Positions 1-9,667 of a stretch of 64,000 bases of DNA are shown here, piece by piece. Made by a program: the position numbers and the translations under genes. Each line of letters opens with the position of its first letter. The first letter of the stretch is position 1. Source of the stretch: Microvirga thermotolerans (GTDB lineage Bacteria > Pseudomonadota > Alphaproteobacteria > Rhizobiales > Beijerinckiaceae); contig NZ_CP045423.1 in assembly GCF_009363855.1 (NCBI RefSeq), positions 1,518,001 to 1,582,000 on the forward strand, read 5' to 3'. The notes under the pieces are model-generated. The model was not told the DNA's origin, did no database searches, and saw nothing but the letters and a program-made list of their open reading frames with translations.

Positions 1-68
1 GCCGGCTGGACGCGCATGGTCGATGAAACGAACGGGGCGAAGAAGAAGACGGGTGCGCGTTCGTCCAT
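1..68 (-). CDS. Partial gene, N-terminal end only
   Basis: Only the first 22 codons of a leftward gene are inside the window, starting at the ATG complementary to 66-68 (protein begins MDERAPVFFFAPFVSSTMRV). A purine-rich GGAGAG lies about 10 bases upstream, which supports this start. Nothing can be said about function. It is divergent from the FAD oxidase gene, so 69-207 would hold both promoters. It could also be a chance frame. Confidence 0.35.
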   Translation of the reverse strand, partial: MDERAPVFFFAPFVSSTMRVQP

Positions 69-207
69 GATCAGTGCTCTCCTTCACTGCCGATCATGCT
101 TCTCACGCCTCCCCACATCGCAACACTAGCACGTTTCCCGTGCCTGGCCAGTAGGCTGGTTCGTCATTCCTGGCCGGAGTGTCGCCTTTGCAACGGTTCT
201 GGTAGTC

Positions 208-1662
208 ATGGGACGAGTCAGCATCGCAAACGGACCTGAAGCACCGATGAACGCGACCCGTGCGTCCCGCCATACGAAACCGGACCAGACCGCCTTGGTT
301 CCCCTGCTGGACGAACTCGTGAGGCGCTTCGGCGACAGGGTCGCCACGTCGGAGGCCGTGCGCCTGCAGCACGGTCATTCCCTCACCTGGGTCGCGAACC
401 AGCCTCCGGACATGGTGGTCTATCCCCGGACGACCGAGGAGGTGTCGGAGATCGTCAGGCTGTGCCTGCGGCACGACGTGCCGGTGATCCCCTTCGGCAC
501 GGGCACCTCCCTGGAGGGACATATCAACGCACCCTACGGCGGCGTCTGCGTCGACCTGAGCCTCATGAAGCGCATCGTCTCCGTCCACGAGGAGGACCTC
601 GACTGCGTGGTGGAGGCGGGCGTCACCCGCAAGGAGCTGAACGAGCACCTGCGCGACAAGGGGCTGTTCTTCCCCATCGATCCGGGCGCCGACGCCTCCA
701 TCGGCGGCATGGTCGCGACCCGGGCCTCGGGGACCAATGCGGTCCGTTACGGCACCATGCGCGACGCGGTGCTCTCGCTCACCGTGGTCCTGCCCGACGG
801 CGAGGTGATCCGGACCGCGAGCCGGGCGAAGAAGAGCTCCGCCGGCTACGACCTGACTCGCCTGTTCGTCGGCTCGGAGGGCACCCTCGGGATCGTCACG
901 GAGATCACGCTGCGCCTGCATGGCATCCCCGAGGCCATCTCCGCCGGGATCTGCCCATTCCCTAACGTCAAGTCCGCCTGCGACGCGGTGATCATGACGA
1001 TCCAGTCGGGCATCCCCGTCGCCCGCATCGAGCTTCTCGACGAGCTTCAGGTGAAGGCGGTCAACCTCTATTCGAAGCTCTCGCTGCCCGAGAGCCCGCT
1101 GCTGCTCCTGGAGTTTCACGGCTCCGCCTCGGGCGTCCAGGAGCAGGCGGAGCGCTTCGGCGACATCGCAGCCGAGTTCGGCGGCGGCCCGTTCGAATGG
1201 GCGACGAAGCCGGAGGAGCGCACCCGCCTGTGGCAGGCGCGGCACGACGCCTACTGGGCCGCGCGCGGCCTGCGGCCGGGGGCGCAGTCGGTCGCGACGG
1301 ACGTGTGCGTGCCGATCTCCCGCCTCGCGGAATGCGTCGACGAGACCAAGCGGGACATCGCCGCGAGCGGCCTGATTGCACCCATCGTCGGCCATGTGGG
1401 CGACGGCAACTTCCACGTCCAGCCCCTCGTGAACACGGACGACCCGGCAGAGGTCGAGGCCTGCGAGGCTTTCGTGGACCGGCTCGTGCGGCGGGCGCTC
1501 GCCATGGAAGGCACCTGCACGGGCGAGCACGGCGTGGGTCAGAAGAAGATGAAGTATCTCCAGGTCGAGCACGGGGCCGGGGCGCTTGCCCTCATGCGCG
1601 CCTTGAAACAGGCGGTCGATCCGCACAACATATTGAATCCGGGAAAGATTGTTGCGTTTTGA
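208..1662 (+). CDS. FAD-linked oxidase, D-lactate/glycolate dehydrogenase type
   Basis: A 484-residue flavoprotein of the GlcD/D-lactate dehydrogenase family (FAD-binding type 4 plus a C-terminal FAD-linked oxidase domain). The FAD-binding half shows VIPFGTGTSLEGH and a glycine-rich DPGADASIGGMVAT stretch. The C-terminal half carries GHVGDGNFH and the closing EGTCTGEHGVGQKKMKYL signature with its metal-ligand histidines. The family oxidises 2-hydroxy acids such as D-lactate and passes electrons to cytochrome or quinone; the exact substrate cannot be read here. No signal peptide is seen. A second in-frame ATG at 247 is an equally plausible start. It stands apart from its neighbours, with AsmA 84 bases downstream. 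Confidence 0.88.
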   Translation: MGRVSIANGPEAPMNATRASRHTKPDQTALVPLLDELVRRFGDRVATSEAVRLQHGHSLTWVANQPPDMVVYPRTTEEVSEIVRLCLRHDVPVIPFGTGTSLEGHINAPYGGVCVDLSLMKRIVSVHEEDLDCVVEAGVTRKELNEHLRDKGLFFPIDPGADASIGGMVATRASGTNAVRYGTMRDAVLSLTVVLPDGEVIRTASRAKKSSAGYDLTRLFVGSEGTLGIVTEITLRLHGIPEAISAGICPFPNVKSACDAVIMTIQSGIPVARIELLDELQVKAVNLYSKLSLPESPLLLLEFHGSASGVQEQAERFGDIAAEFGGGPFEWATKPEERTRLWQARHDAYWAARGLRPGAQSVATDVCVPISRLAECVDETKRDIAASGLIAPIVGHVGDGNFHVQPLVNTDDPAEVEACEAFVDRLVRRALAMEGTCTGEHGVGQKKMKYLQVEHGAGALALMRALKQAVDPHNILNPGKIVAF

Positions 1663-1746
1663 CAGTGGATGGAAACCGCGATCCGCTCCCGATGCTGAGG
1701 CCCTTGGGCTAAAGATCTTGCGACGAAACGGAGAAAAGGCCGCCTC

Positions 1747-4700
1747 TTGCGCGACATCCTGACGATTATCGCTTCGATCGTGATCCTCATCCTGGCGGTC
1801 GCCGTCGCCGCCCCTCCCTTCGTGGACTGGGAGGCGCATCGCAGCTCCATCGATCGCCTGATCTCGCGCGCATCGGGGACCGAGGCCCATACGGAGGGCC
1901 GCATCGGCGTGCGCATCCTGCCTTCGCCGCGGCTGCGCTTCGACCGGCTGCGCCTCGGCGGAAAGACGCCGGATTCGCCGTCCCTGACGGCGGATCTCGT
2001 CTGGGCCGAAATCGCGCTGACGCCGCTCCTGCGCGGGGAGGTGCGCTTCACCGAGACGCGGATCGGCCGGGCCGATATCCGCATCCCCGTCGCGCCGGAC
2101 GGAAGCTGGCGCGTGCCGCAGGACCTGACCGCCGGCAGCGCGCGCGGGCGGGAATTCGCCATCGACAGCCTCAAGGTGGCCCAGCTTCTCGTGACGACGC
2201 AGACGCCCACGACCGGGCGCACCGACCAGGCCTATGCGGAGAACGTCTCCATCGAGGGCCAGAAGCTCGTCGGCCCCTGGCGCGTCGAGGGATCCACGGC
2301 GGGCGTCCCCTTCCGCCTCGTCACGGGGGAGCTGACGCCGGACCGCACCGTCCAGCTCAGGCTGAGCGGCGGCGGCGACGTCTATCCGCGCTTCGACGTG
2401 GAGGCGAAGCTCGCCCTCGACGGCGAGAGCGCCTCGCCGCCGGTCCCGATCCTCGCCGGGAAGGCCAAGATCCTCTTCGGCCCTCCGGCCCAGGTCGCGG
2501 CGGCCGGCATTCCCATCCCGATCGTGATCGAGACCGAGTTCAAGGCCCACGAGGGCGCGGTGGATCTCAGCCCGTTCACGCTGGAGGCGGGGGAGGGCGG
2601 CGCCAGCCTGCGCATGGCGGGCGAGGGCAGCATCGGGCTCAACGATCCGCGCATCCGCCTGAAGCTCGAAGGGCGCAGGCTCGACGCGGACAGCTTCATC
2701 CTCTCCTCCAGCGGGCAGGACTTCACAAGCCGCCTCGGGGAGTGGTCCCTGCCGCGCGTCTCCGTCCCCCTCGATCTCGATCTCAAGATCGACAGCATCG
2801 GGCTGGCCCAGGAGGATCTCTCGAATGCGATCCTGCGCCTGACCCTCGACAAGGGCGAGGCGAGGATCGAGCGCATCGACCTGCTGGCGCCGGGCGACAC
2901 GCGGATCGCCATGGAGGGAACGGTCGGCCTGACCACGAAGGGCGGGGCGGACGGCAAGGTCGCGCTCGCCTCCGGCCAGTCCGACCGGTTCGCCCGCTAC
3001 CTCGAGCGCCTCGGCCTGCGTTCGCCCTTCCTCAAGGCCCTCGACGGGCGGCCGCTCGAAATGTCTTCGGACGTGGCCTATTCGAACCCGGTCATGTCGC
3101 TCAGCCGGATGCGCGTGAAGGCCGGCGAGGCCGTCCTGACGGGGAACTTGCGCTACACGGCGCCCGAAGGCGACGGACGCGGCAAGCTGGAGGCGCAGGT
3201 CGCGATCCAGAACCTGAACCTCGACCAGCTCCCGCGCGTCTCCAGCGTCTTCGAGGCGACGCAGAATCTCGATGTCGGCTTCATCCTCGATGCGCGCAAC
3301 GTCCGCGCCGGCACCCGGCCCGAGGCGGGCAGGATCACGGCGCGCATTCTCTCGGACGGTCCCGCCCTCCTCGTCGAATCCCTCGACATCGTGAACCTCG
3401 CGGGTGCCAATGCCCGCGTCAGCGGGCGCATCGCGCCGGACGGGTCGGGGCGCATCGCGGGCAAGGTGACGGCGCAGCGCGCCGCACCGCTGGTCGATCT
3501 TCTCGGCAGCGTCTGGATCGGCGGCATCTCGAAGCTCGTGCCGTATTTCCTGCGCGAGGGCGATCTCGACCTCGACATCGTGACCGAACGCGTGGCGCCG
3601 CCGCCCAACTCCACCGAGCTGCGCCTGCGCACCACCGCCAAGGGCACCGCCGCCGGCGGCAGCTTCCTGGGTTCCGTCGACTCCCTCGACGGACGGACGG
3701 AGAATCTCGACGTCACCCTCGGCACGGACAATACCGGGCGCTGGGTGAACCGCGCGACCGTCCCGTCCCTGAACCGGCCGTCCCAGGTCATCCTGCGCGG
3801 CACGCGCGTCAGCTCGGGGCGGTTCAACGTCACGGTCTCGGGCGATGTGGGCGGCGTGAAGGTCACGACCCGGCGTCCCTTCGCCCTGAGCGCGGACGAC
3901 GACGTGATCGACAGCGGCGAGGCGGAGATTGCGACCGCCGACATCGCGCCGTTCCTTCTCCTCCTCGGCGACGGCTCGGGCGTCGCCTCGCCGGTCCCGG
4001 CGCAGGGCCGCATCACCCTGGGACGCGAGCGGGACGCCTCGCTCCTGTCCGTCACCGGGCAGATCGCGAACGGCAACGTGCAGGCCCGGCTCGCAGTCCG
4101 CTCCCGCTCCGACATTACCGGCGACGTCTCCCTCGACCGCCTGTCCCTGCCGTGGCTCGTGACCACGCTCGCCCTCAACACGCCGCCGGGCCCGGATGCC
4201 AATGCAATCTGGTCGACGGCCCGCTTCGGGCAGAGCGCGCGCCTCGTCACGGGAGGCCAGGTCGCCTTCAAGGTGGCGAACCTCGACCTCGGCCGCGGGA
4301 TCCAGGCGACGCGGGCCGGCTTCGCGGTCGAGGCGACGCCGGACGGCGCCGCGCTCCGCAATTTCGACGCCGCTCTCGGCAGCGGACGGCTCACCGGCTC
4401 GGCGACCGTCACCCGCCAGGGAGCTCTTGCTTCCGTCGTGGGGGAGGGCGCCATCGCCGACGTGCCGCTCTCGGCGCTGGCGGGACCGACGCCGTTCGAG
4501 GCGCGCCTGACGGGGAGCCTCAAGTTCGGCTCGGCGGCCGACAGCATGGCCGGGCTCGTCGCCAATCTCGGCGGCGCGGGGGAGTGGCGCGTCGCGGACC
4601 TGCGCCTGCCCGACACGGACCCTTCCGCCTTCGAACGCGCCCTCAAGCGCCTGCTCGCCGATGCCGACCCGCTCGCGGAGGGCAAGGCGGAGGCGGTCCT

Positions 4701-5325
4701 GGGCATGGAGCTCGCCCGCGCCGCGCTCGCCGCGCCGACGGTCTCGACCTCCGCGGCCCTGGTCTCCGGCTCCCTCCGGCTCTCGCCCTTCGTCGTCCAG
4801 AACGCCGCGGCCTCGTGGCAGGGGGCCGTCACCTACGACCTGAAATCCCTCGCGCTCGAAGCCCGCGGTACGCTGGCCGCGAAGGCGGCTCCCCAGGGCT
4901 GGGTCGGCGCGCCGCCCTCCGTCGGGCTCGCCTGGCGCGGCTCCCTTGCGGCGCCGGTGCGCGAGATCGACGCCGGTCCGTTCCGCAACGGCCTTGCCGC
5001 CATCGTCCTGAAGCGGGAACTGGAGAAGATCGAGGCCTTCGAGAAGGCGCAGGCCGAGCGGCAGCGGCAGATCCAGGCGCAGCAGGAGGCGGAACGCCGC
5101 GCCAAGGCGGCCGCCGAGGAGGCCGCCCGCCAGGCGAAGGCGCGGGAAGAGGCGGACCGGGCCCGCATCGAGGCGGAGCGGATCCAGTCGCAGCAGAGGA
5201 ACGATCCGAACGCGGCCCTGCCGCCGCCTGACGGGCCGACCGCCGCCCCCTTCACGATGCCGCCCCTGACGCCTCCTCTGGAGATCGCGCCGCCGCCGGC
5301 GATCAACGTTCGCCCGGGCGGCTGA
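1747..5325 (+). CDS. AsmA family protein
   Basis: A 1192-residue envelope protein of the AsmA type. It starts at a TTG; no better start is near. One membrane segment (about residues 3-22, rich in I/L/V) is followed by the typical FVDWEAHRSSIDRLISRASG junction. The long body is low-complexity beta-type sequence with repeated LDLD and RIAxxG patterns, as in bridge-like AsmA/YhdP proteins linked to lipid or outer-membrane homeostasis. Residues about 1100-1155 are an A/E/R/Q-rich coiled coil, and the last 35 residues are proline-rich. The 3' end overlaps the convergent ribbon-helix-helix gene by 23 bases. The lipid-transport role is inferred from the family. Confidence 0.85.
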   Translation: MRDILTIIASIVILILAVAVAAPPFVDWEAHRSSIDRLISRASGTEAHTEGRIGVRILPSPRLRFDRLRLGGKTPDSPSLTADLVWAEIALTPLLRGEVRFTETRIGRADIRIPVAPDGSWRVPQDLTAGSARGREFAIDSLKVAQLLVTTQTPTTGRTDQAYAENVSIEGQKLVGPWRVEGSTAGVPFRLVTGELTPDRTVQLRLSGGGDVYPRFDVEAKLALDGESASPPVPILAGKAKILFGPPAQVAAAGIPIPIVIETEFKAHEGAVDLSPFTLEAGEGGASLRMAGEGSIGLNDPRIRLKLEGRRLDADSFILSSSGQDFTSRLGEWSLPRVSVPLDLDLKIDSIGLAQEDLSNAILRLTLDKGEARIERIDLLAPGDTRIAMEGTVGLTTKGGADGKVALASGQSDRFARYLERLGLRSPFLKALDGRPLEMSSDVAYSNPVMSLSRMRVKAGEAVLTGNLRYTAPEGDGRGKLEAQVAIQNLNLDQLPRVSSVFEATQNLDVGFILDARNVRAGTRPEAGRITARILSDGPALLVESLDIVNLAGANARVSGRIAPDGSGRIAGKVTAQRAAPLVDLLGSVWIGGISKLVPYFLREGDLDLDIVTERVAPPPNSTELRLRTTAKGTAAGGSFLGSVDSLDGRTENLDVTLGTDNTGRWVNRATVPSLNRPSQVILRGTRVSSGRFNVTVSGDVGGVKVTTRRPFALSADDDVIDSGEAEIATADIAPFLLLLGDGSGVASPVPAQGRITLGRERDASLLSVTGQIANGNVQARLAVRSRSDITGDVSLDRLSLPWLVTTLALNTPPGPDANAIWSTARFGQSARLVTGGQVAFKVANLDLGRGIQATRAGFAVEATPDGAALRNFDAALGSGRLTGSATVTRQGALASVVGEGAIADVPLSALAGPTPFEARLTGSLKFGSAADSMAGLVANLGGAGEWRVADLRLPDTDPSAFERALKRLLADADPLAEGKAEAVLGMELARAALAAPTVSTSAALVSGSLRLSPFVVQNAAASWQGAVTYDLKSLALEARGTLAAKAAPQGWVGAPPSVGLAWRGSLAAPVREIDAGPFRNGLAAIVLKRELEKIEAFEKAQAERQRQIQAQQEAERRAKAAAEEAARQAKAREEADRARIEAERIQSQQRNDPNAALPPPDGPTAAPFTMPPLTPPLEIAPPPAINVRPGG

Positions 5326-5539
5326 GCCTGTCCCTCAGGTCCTGGAGCACGAACACGCGGATGGCGGAGGAGAGGTTCTGCGCGCCGCGCTCCGAGTCGA
5401 TGCGGCCGATCAGCGCCTGAACGGAGAGGGAGCGCCGCGCGGCGATCTCGCGCAGCGCTTCCCAGAACGGCTCCTCGAGGGAGATGCTCGTCCGGTGCCC
5501 GGCGATGGAGACCGAGCGCTTGAGGATGCCGGAGCCCAT
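5303..5539 (-). CDS. Ribbon-helix-helix domain protein
   Basis: A 78-residue protein of the arylsulfotransferase-like/RHH_4 ribbon-helix-helix group. The N-terminal strand and first helix are visible as KRSVSIAGHRTSISLEEPFW and ALREIAARRSLSVQALIGRI. It lies one base after the DUF4169 gene and follows fumC on the same strand; this fumC-DUF4169-RHH order is common in Hyphomicrobiales. RHH proteins usually bind DNA as dimers, but no target is evident. Its 3' end overlaps the AsmA gene tail to tail. Confidence 0.8.
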   Translation of the reverse strand: MGSGILKRSVSIAGHRTSISLEEPFWEALREIAARRSLSVQALIGRIDSERGAQNLSSAIRVFVLQDLRDRLSRPGER

Positions 5540-5540
5540 G

Positions 5541-5726
5541 TCAGGGTTCGTCCCCGTCGCGCCTGTGACCGTCGAGGCGGCGCTCGCTTAAGGCTTTCTC
5601 GGCCTCGGTTTTCTCCCGCTCGGCCTTGGTCCGGCCGAACAGGAGGCGGTTCTCGGCGGCGCGGGCCTCCTTCTCGGCCCGCGCCTTGCGTTTGCGCGCC
5701 TGGCGCAGATTGACGATCTCCGCCAT
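5541..5726 (-). CDS. DUF4169 family small basic protein
   Basis: A 61-residue, highly charged protein beginning MAEIVNLRQARKRKARAEKE, the hallmark opening of DUF4169. It is almost wholly helical with alternating K/R/E/A and no hydrophobic core, so it may be a partner-binding or nucleic-acid-binding peptide. It lies 13 bases downstream of fumC and one base before the RHH gene, consistent with co-transcription. Function is unknown. Confidence 0.8.
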   Translation of the reverse strand: MAEIVNLRQARKRKARAEKEARAAENRLLFGRTKAEREKTEAEKALSERRLDGHRRDGDEP

Positions 5727-5739
5727 CGGCGCCTCCCGG

Positions 5740-7131
5740 CTAGCCTGGCGAGAGCATGGTCTCGGGCCGGACGACCGCGTCGAAATCGGCCTCGGAGACG
5801 CCCGCCTTCAGGGCCTCTTCCTTCAGGGTCGTGCCGTTCTTGTGCGCGGACTTCGCGATGGCGGCCGCCTTGTCGTACCCGATCTTCGGCGCGAGGGCGG
5901 TGACCAGCATCAGGGAGCGCTGCATCAGGTCCTTCAGGCGCTCGTGGTTCGGCTCGATGCCGGCCACGCAGTTGTCCGTGAAGCTGACCGCACCGTCCGC
6001 GAGGAGGCGGATCGACTGCAGCACCGCGTTGGCGATCACCGGCTTGAACACGTTGAGCTCGAAATGGCCCTGGCTCGCGGCGAAGGTGACGGTGGCCTGG
6101 TTGCCGAGCACCTGGGCGCAGAGCATCGTCATCGCCTCCGCCTGGGTCGGGTTCACCTTGCCGGGCATGATCGACGAACCGGGCTCGTTCTCCGGCAGCG
6201 AGATCTCGCCGAGGCCGGAGCGCGGGCCGGAACCCATGAGGCGGACGTCGTTGGCGATCTTGAACAGGCCCGCCGCGAGGCTCGCCAGGGCGCCCTGGGT
6301 GAAGACCAGAGCGTCGTGCGAGGCGAGGGCCTCGAACTTGTTGGGGGCCGAGGTGAAGGGCAGGGCGGTCAGCTCCTTGACCTTCGCCGCGAAGCGGTCG
6401 GCGAATTCGGGATGGGCGTTGAGCCCGGTGCCGACGGCGGTGCCGCCCTGGGCGAGGGCATAGACGCCCGGGAGCGTCGCCTCGATGCGGGCGATGCCGA
6501 GCTCCACCTGCATCGCGTATCCGGAGAATTCCTGGCCGAGGGTGACCGGGGTCGCGTCCTGCAGATGGGTGCGGCCGATCTTCACGATGTCCTTGAACGC
6601 CTTCGCCTTGTCGTCGAGCGCCTTGTGCAGGTGCTTGAGGGCCGGCAGGAGCCGGTCGTTGATCTCGCGCGCCACCGCGATGTGCATCGCGGTCGGGAAC
6701 GAATCGTTCGACGACTGGCCCATGTTCACGTGGTCGTTCGGGTGGACCGGCTTCTTCGATCCGCGTTCGCCGCCCAGGCGCTCGATGGCGAGGTTGGAGA
6801 GGACCTCGTTCATGTTCATGTTGGACTGGGTGCCGGAGCCCGTCTGCCACACCACGAGGGGGAACTCGTCGTCGTACTTGCCCTGCACCACGTCGGCGGC
6901 GGCGCTCGCGATGGCATCGGCGAGGCGCGGCTCGAGCTTGCCGAGATCCTTGTTCACGAGGGCGGCCGCCTGCTTCACGATGGCGAGGGCGTGAACGAGG
7001 GGAAGCGGCATCCGCTCGCCGCCGATGCGGAAGTTCTGGAGCGAGCGCTGCGTCTGGGCACCCCAGAGCTTGTCGGAGGGAACTTCGATGGGGCCGAAGG
7101 TATCCGTTTCGGTGCGGGTTGAGGGCGACAT
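5740..7131 (-). CDS. fumC: Fumarate hydratase, class II
   Basis: A 463-residue class II fumarase, the usual family length, catalysing fumarate to L-malate in the TCA cycle as a cytosolic homotetramer. The superfamily signature [11 protein letters not shown] is present, with [14 protein letters not shown] and [14 protein letters not shown] conserved regions and [16 protein letters not shown] near the middle. The ATG is complementary to 7129-7131. It heads a leftward cluster with DUF4169 and RHH genes and is divergent from the P450 gene. Identification is secure. Confidence 0.97.
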   Translation of the reverse strand: MSPSTRTETDTFGPIEVPSDKLWGAQTQRSLQNFRIGGERMPLPLVHALAIVKQAAALVNKDLGKLEPRLADAIASAAADVVQGKYDDEFPLVVWQTGSGTQSNMNMNEVLSNLAIERLGGERGSKKPVHPNDHVNMGQSSNDSFPTAMHIAVAREINDRLLPALKHLHKALDDKAKAFKDIVKIGRTHLQDATPVTLGQEFSGYAMQVELGIARIEATLPGVYALAQGGTAVGTGLNAHPEFADRFAAKVKELTALPFTSAPNKFEALASHDALVFTQGALASLAAGLFKIANDVRLMGSGPRSGLGEISLPENEPGSSIMPGKVNPTQAEAMTMLCAQVLGNQATVTFAASQGHFELNVFKPVIANAVLQSIRLLADGAVSFTDNCVAGIEPNHERLKDLMQRSLMLVTALAPKIGYDKAAAIAKSAHKNGTTLKEEALKAGVSEADFDAVVRPETMLSPG

Positions 7132-7206
7132 CCTGACCTCTTTCTATGGGGGTTCGTGTTCTTATCTCAAAGATCGCGGCCCGCAACAGCGAACGAGCGC
7201 GAAGGC

Positions 7207-8685
7207 ATGGCAAATTCCCCCGAAGGCTCCCCGAGCGACCTCTCCGGCGCCGCCCGCTTCCGCCCGCCCGCGCCCCCGCCCCGGACCGAGCCCATGGGGC
7301 TCCTGGCATTCCTCCTCGCCGTCCGCCGGAACCCGCTCGCCACCTGGATGGAGAAGCATTTCGAGGAGCCGGTCGTCTCCGGCGAGGGCGTTCTCGGGCG
7401 GATGACCGTGGTCAACGATCCCGCGATCATCCGCCACGTCCTCGTCGACAACGCCGCCAACTACCGCAAGGACGACCTGCAGATCCGGATTCTCGCTCCG
7501 GGCCTCGGGCGCGGCCTCCTCACCGCCGAGGGGGAGGAGTGGCGCCTCCAGCGGCGCACCCTCGCCCCGCTCTTCACCCCGCGCGCCGTCGCCGGCTTCT
7601 TCCCGGCCATGGTGGAGGCGGCGGACCGCCTCGTGCGCCGCTGGCGGCGCCGGCCCGACGGGCGGGTGGTCGACGCGTCGCTGGAGATGACCCGCATCAC
7701 CCTCGACGTCCTGGAGCGCACCATCTTCACGCAGGGCGTCGCCCGCGACCCGGATGCACTGGCCCGGGCCATCACCCGCTATTTCGAGGGAATCGGCCGC
7801 GTCGACCCCATCGACATCTTCGGCTGGCCGGACTGGGTTCCCCGCATCGGCCGTCTCAGGGCGCGGCCGGCGATCCGCTTTTTCGAGGAACTCGTCGACC
7901 GGCTGATCGAGGCCCGCAAGGCGCTGATCGCGCGCGGGGAGCCCGCCCCGCGGGACCTCCTGACCCTGCTCCTCGGAGCGGCCGACCCGGAAACCGGGCG
8001 GGGCCTGAGCGACGAGGACGTGCGCTCCAACATCGTCACCTTCATCGGCGCCGGTCACGAGACCACCGCCAACGCCCTGTCCTGGTCGCTCTATCTCCTC
8101 TCGCAGGACCCGAGGTCCCGGGCGCGGATCGAGGAGGAGGTGGACCGGGTGCTGGGCGACGGACCGTTCGCGTTCCACCATCTCGACAGGCTCGTCTTCA
8201 CCCGCGCGGTGATCGACGAGGCCCTGCGGCTCTATCCGCCCGCACCGTTCCTGAGCCGCGCCGCCATCGCCGACGACCGGGTCGGCGATGTGGACATTCC
8301 CGCGGGCTCCATCGTGACCGTCGCTCCCTACGTGCTGCACCGGCACCGGAGGCTGTGGCGCGATCCGGACGCGTTCGATCCCGAGCGCTTCCTGCCGGAG
8401 AACCGGGATCGAATCGACCGTTTCGCCTATCTGCCCTTCGGGGCGGGGCCGCGGGTGTGCATCGGCGCGGCTTTCGCGCTCCAGGAGGCGACCGTGGTCC
8501 TCGCCAGCGTCGTGCGCGCCGCCCGCCTCGATCTGGTGGAAGGCCACGAGGTCCGGCCCCTGCACCGCATCACCTTGAGGCCGCAGGGCGGGCTGCCGAT
8601 GCGGCTGACGCATCGCAGGCGGGAAGCGTCCGGGAGCGGGGCCGCTCCGTCGGCGGAGCTTTCGGGCGCTCTCGGGGAGGAATAG
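7207..8685 (+). CDS. Cytochrome P450
   Basis: A 492-residue P450 from the ATG at 7207; the frame is open back to a GTG at 7156 but the upstream residues look non-coding. The I-helix oxygen-binding motif is GAGHETTANALSW, the K-helix ExxR lies in IDEALRLYPP, and the haem-ligand loop is FGAGPRVCIGAAFALQEA. There is no membrane anchor, so it is probably soluble and needs separate ferredoxin-type partners, none of which are encoded here. The sequence resembles broad CYP102/CYP4-like fatty-acid hydroxylases more than class I bacterial forms, but the substrate is unknown. It stands alone between fumC and sspB. Confidence 0.9.
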   Translation: MANSPEGSPSDLSGAARFRPPAPPPRTEPMGLLAFLLAVRRNPLATWMEKHFEEPVVSGEGVLGRMTVVNDPAIIRHVLVDNAANYRKDDLQIRILAPGLGRGLLTAEGEEWRLQRRTLAPLFTPRAVAGFFPAMVEAADRLVRRWRRRPDGRVVDASLEMTRITLDVLERTIFTQGVARDPDALARAITRYFEGIGRVDPIDIFGWPDWVPRIGRLRARPAIRFFEELVDRLIEARKALIARGEPAPRDLLTLLLGAADPETGRGLSDEDVRSNIVTFIGAGHETTANALSWSLYLLSQDPRSRARIEEEVDRVLGDGPFAFHHLDRLVFTRAVIDEALRLYPPAPFLSRAAIADDRVGDVDIPAGSIVTVAPYVLHRHRRLWRDPDAFDPERFLPENRDRIDRFAYLPFGAGPRVCIGAAFALQEATVVLASVVRAARLDLVEGHEVRPLHRITLRPQGGLPMRLTHRRREASGSGAAPSAELSGALGEE

Positions 8686-8712
8686 GGAGGGAGCGATTCC
8701 GCGAAGGCGGAA

Positions 8713-9312
8713 TCAGTTCTTCTTCCGGAAGGCGTCGAGGCTGACGACCTGGGCGCTGCCCTCGGGCTTGGGCTCCTCGGCCTTCGCAGGGGCTGTCGCC
8801 TCGGGTTCCGGGCGGTCTGCCTTGGCCGCGGGCTTCTTCTCCTCCGGCTTCCGCTCGGCCGGAGCGGACTTCGGCCGCTTGAGCTCGACCGGCTGCGACT
8901 CGCCCGTGCGCTTGGGCGCGGGCTCTTCCTCGGCCTGGCCTTCCTCCTCCTCGCCCTCGCTGCTGAACTTGAGGCCGAACTGCACGGAGGGATCGAAGAA
9001 CCCGGTCAGGGCATCGAAGGGAATCAGCAGCCGCTCCGGCACCCCCGAGAAGGACAGGCCGATCTCGAAGGCGTGCTCCGTGACGCTCAGGTCCCAGAAC
9101 TGGTGCTGGAGGACGATGGTCATCTCCTGCGGGTACTTCTCGCGCAGGCGGTTGGAGAGGCGCACGCCGGGATAGTCGGTGCGGAAGGAGATGTAGAAAT
9201 GATGCTCGCCCGGCAGGCCGTCCCTGCTCGCGTCGACCAGCACCTTGCGCACCACGCCTTTCAGGGCGTCCTGCACAAGAAGATCGTAGCGGATCAGGTC
9301 TTTACCGGCCAT
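8713..9312 (-). CDS. sspB: SspB-type ClpXP adaptor
   Basis: A 199-residue alphaproteobacterial SspB. Residues 1-115 form the substrate-binding fold (LIRYDLLVQDALKGVVRKVL, HHFYISFRTDYPGVRLS, MTIVLQHQFWDL). The rest is an acidic, E/K/P/A-rich linker ending in AQVVSLDAFRKKN, the short tail that in this family docks on ClpX. SspB tethers ssrA-tagged proteins to ClpXP. It is striking that the tmRNA gene lies immediately upstream on the same strand, pairing tag maker and tag receptor. It is convergent with the P450 gene. Confidence 0.93.
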   Translation of the reverse strand: MAGKDLIRYDLLVQDALKGVVRKVLVDASRDGLPGEHHFYISFRTDYPGVRLSNRLREKYPQEMTIVLQHQFWDLSVTEHAFEIGLSFSGVPERLLIPFDALTGFFDPSVQFGLKFSSEGEEEEGQAEEEPAPKRTGESQPVELKRPKSAPAERKPEEKKPAAKADRPEPEATAPAKAEEPKPEGSAQVVSLDAFRKKN

Positions 9313-9339
9313 GAGGGAGCCCTTGCAGACAAGGCGGAG

Positions 9340-9662
9340 AGAAGGTGGAGGCTTCTGTTGCCAGGTGCCTCCGGACCCCGCCTAACGGTGCTAACCGCTA
9401 GGGCTTCGAATCGGCCTTGGGGACTGCTTACGCAGCCACCGCAACCGGAGCATAGTTGTCGTTGGCAACTATTGAATCGGCCCGATAACGGCGGAACCAT
9501 GCCGAGCGAAAGTCTATCCTTTACGCCCTCGTCGATCCTATTTCGCCCCCGCCGAAACCCAAGCGGTGCCTGGGTTTGGGTGGAGGCGCCGGGTACCGCC
9601 CCCGGGTCCGATGGGTTTATTCCGATAGCCGTTTATCGCCATAGCCGACCTCGCGGCCGGCA
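9340..9662 (-). ncRNA. ssrA: tmRNA, circularly permuted two-piece form
   Basis: Read leftward, the acceptor part comes first and ends with the T-arm and the stem strand CGCCTCC (complement of 9582-9588). A short intervening segment follows (about 9551-9580). The coding part then opens with GGGGGCG (complement of 9544-9550), which pairs with the acceptor strand over 7 bp including one G-U. The coding part continues GAAATAGGATCGACGAGGGC, conserved in tmRNA, and contains a tag frame at 9428-9466. It ends near a GGAGGC/GCCTCC hairpin (9347-9352 and nearby). This order is the permuted arrangement of alphaproteobacterial tmRNA. Outer ends are approximate. Confidence 0.92.
9428..9466 (-). other. tmRNA proteolysis tag reading frame
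   Basis: Within ssrA, a GCC resume codon (complement of 9464-9466) opens a 12-codon frame reading ANDNYAPVAVAA and then TAA. It fits alphaproteobacterial tags, which begin (A)ANDNYA and end in small hydrophobic residues for ClpXP. The ANDNY part is the portion that SspB would recognise; the C-terminal VAA is the ClpX signal. Confidence 0.93.
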
Positions 9663-9667
9663 TCCCC

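Noticed and set aside
103-2550. 815-codon minus-strand open frame
   Set aside because: It spans two well-identified plus-strand genes and reads as Arg/Asp/Gly-rich nonsense typical of antisense GC-rich DNA.
2742-5231. 829-codon plus-strand open frame inside the AsmA gene
   Set aside because: Out-of-frame shadow of AsmA; Arg/Pro/Gly-rich with no domain.
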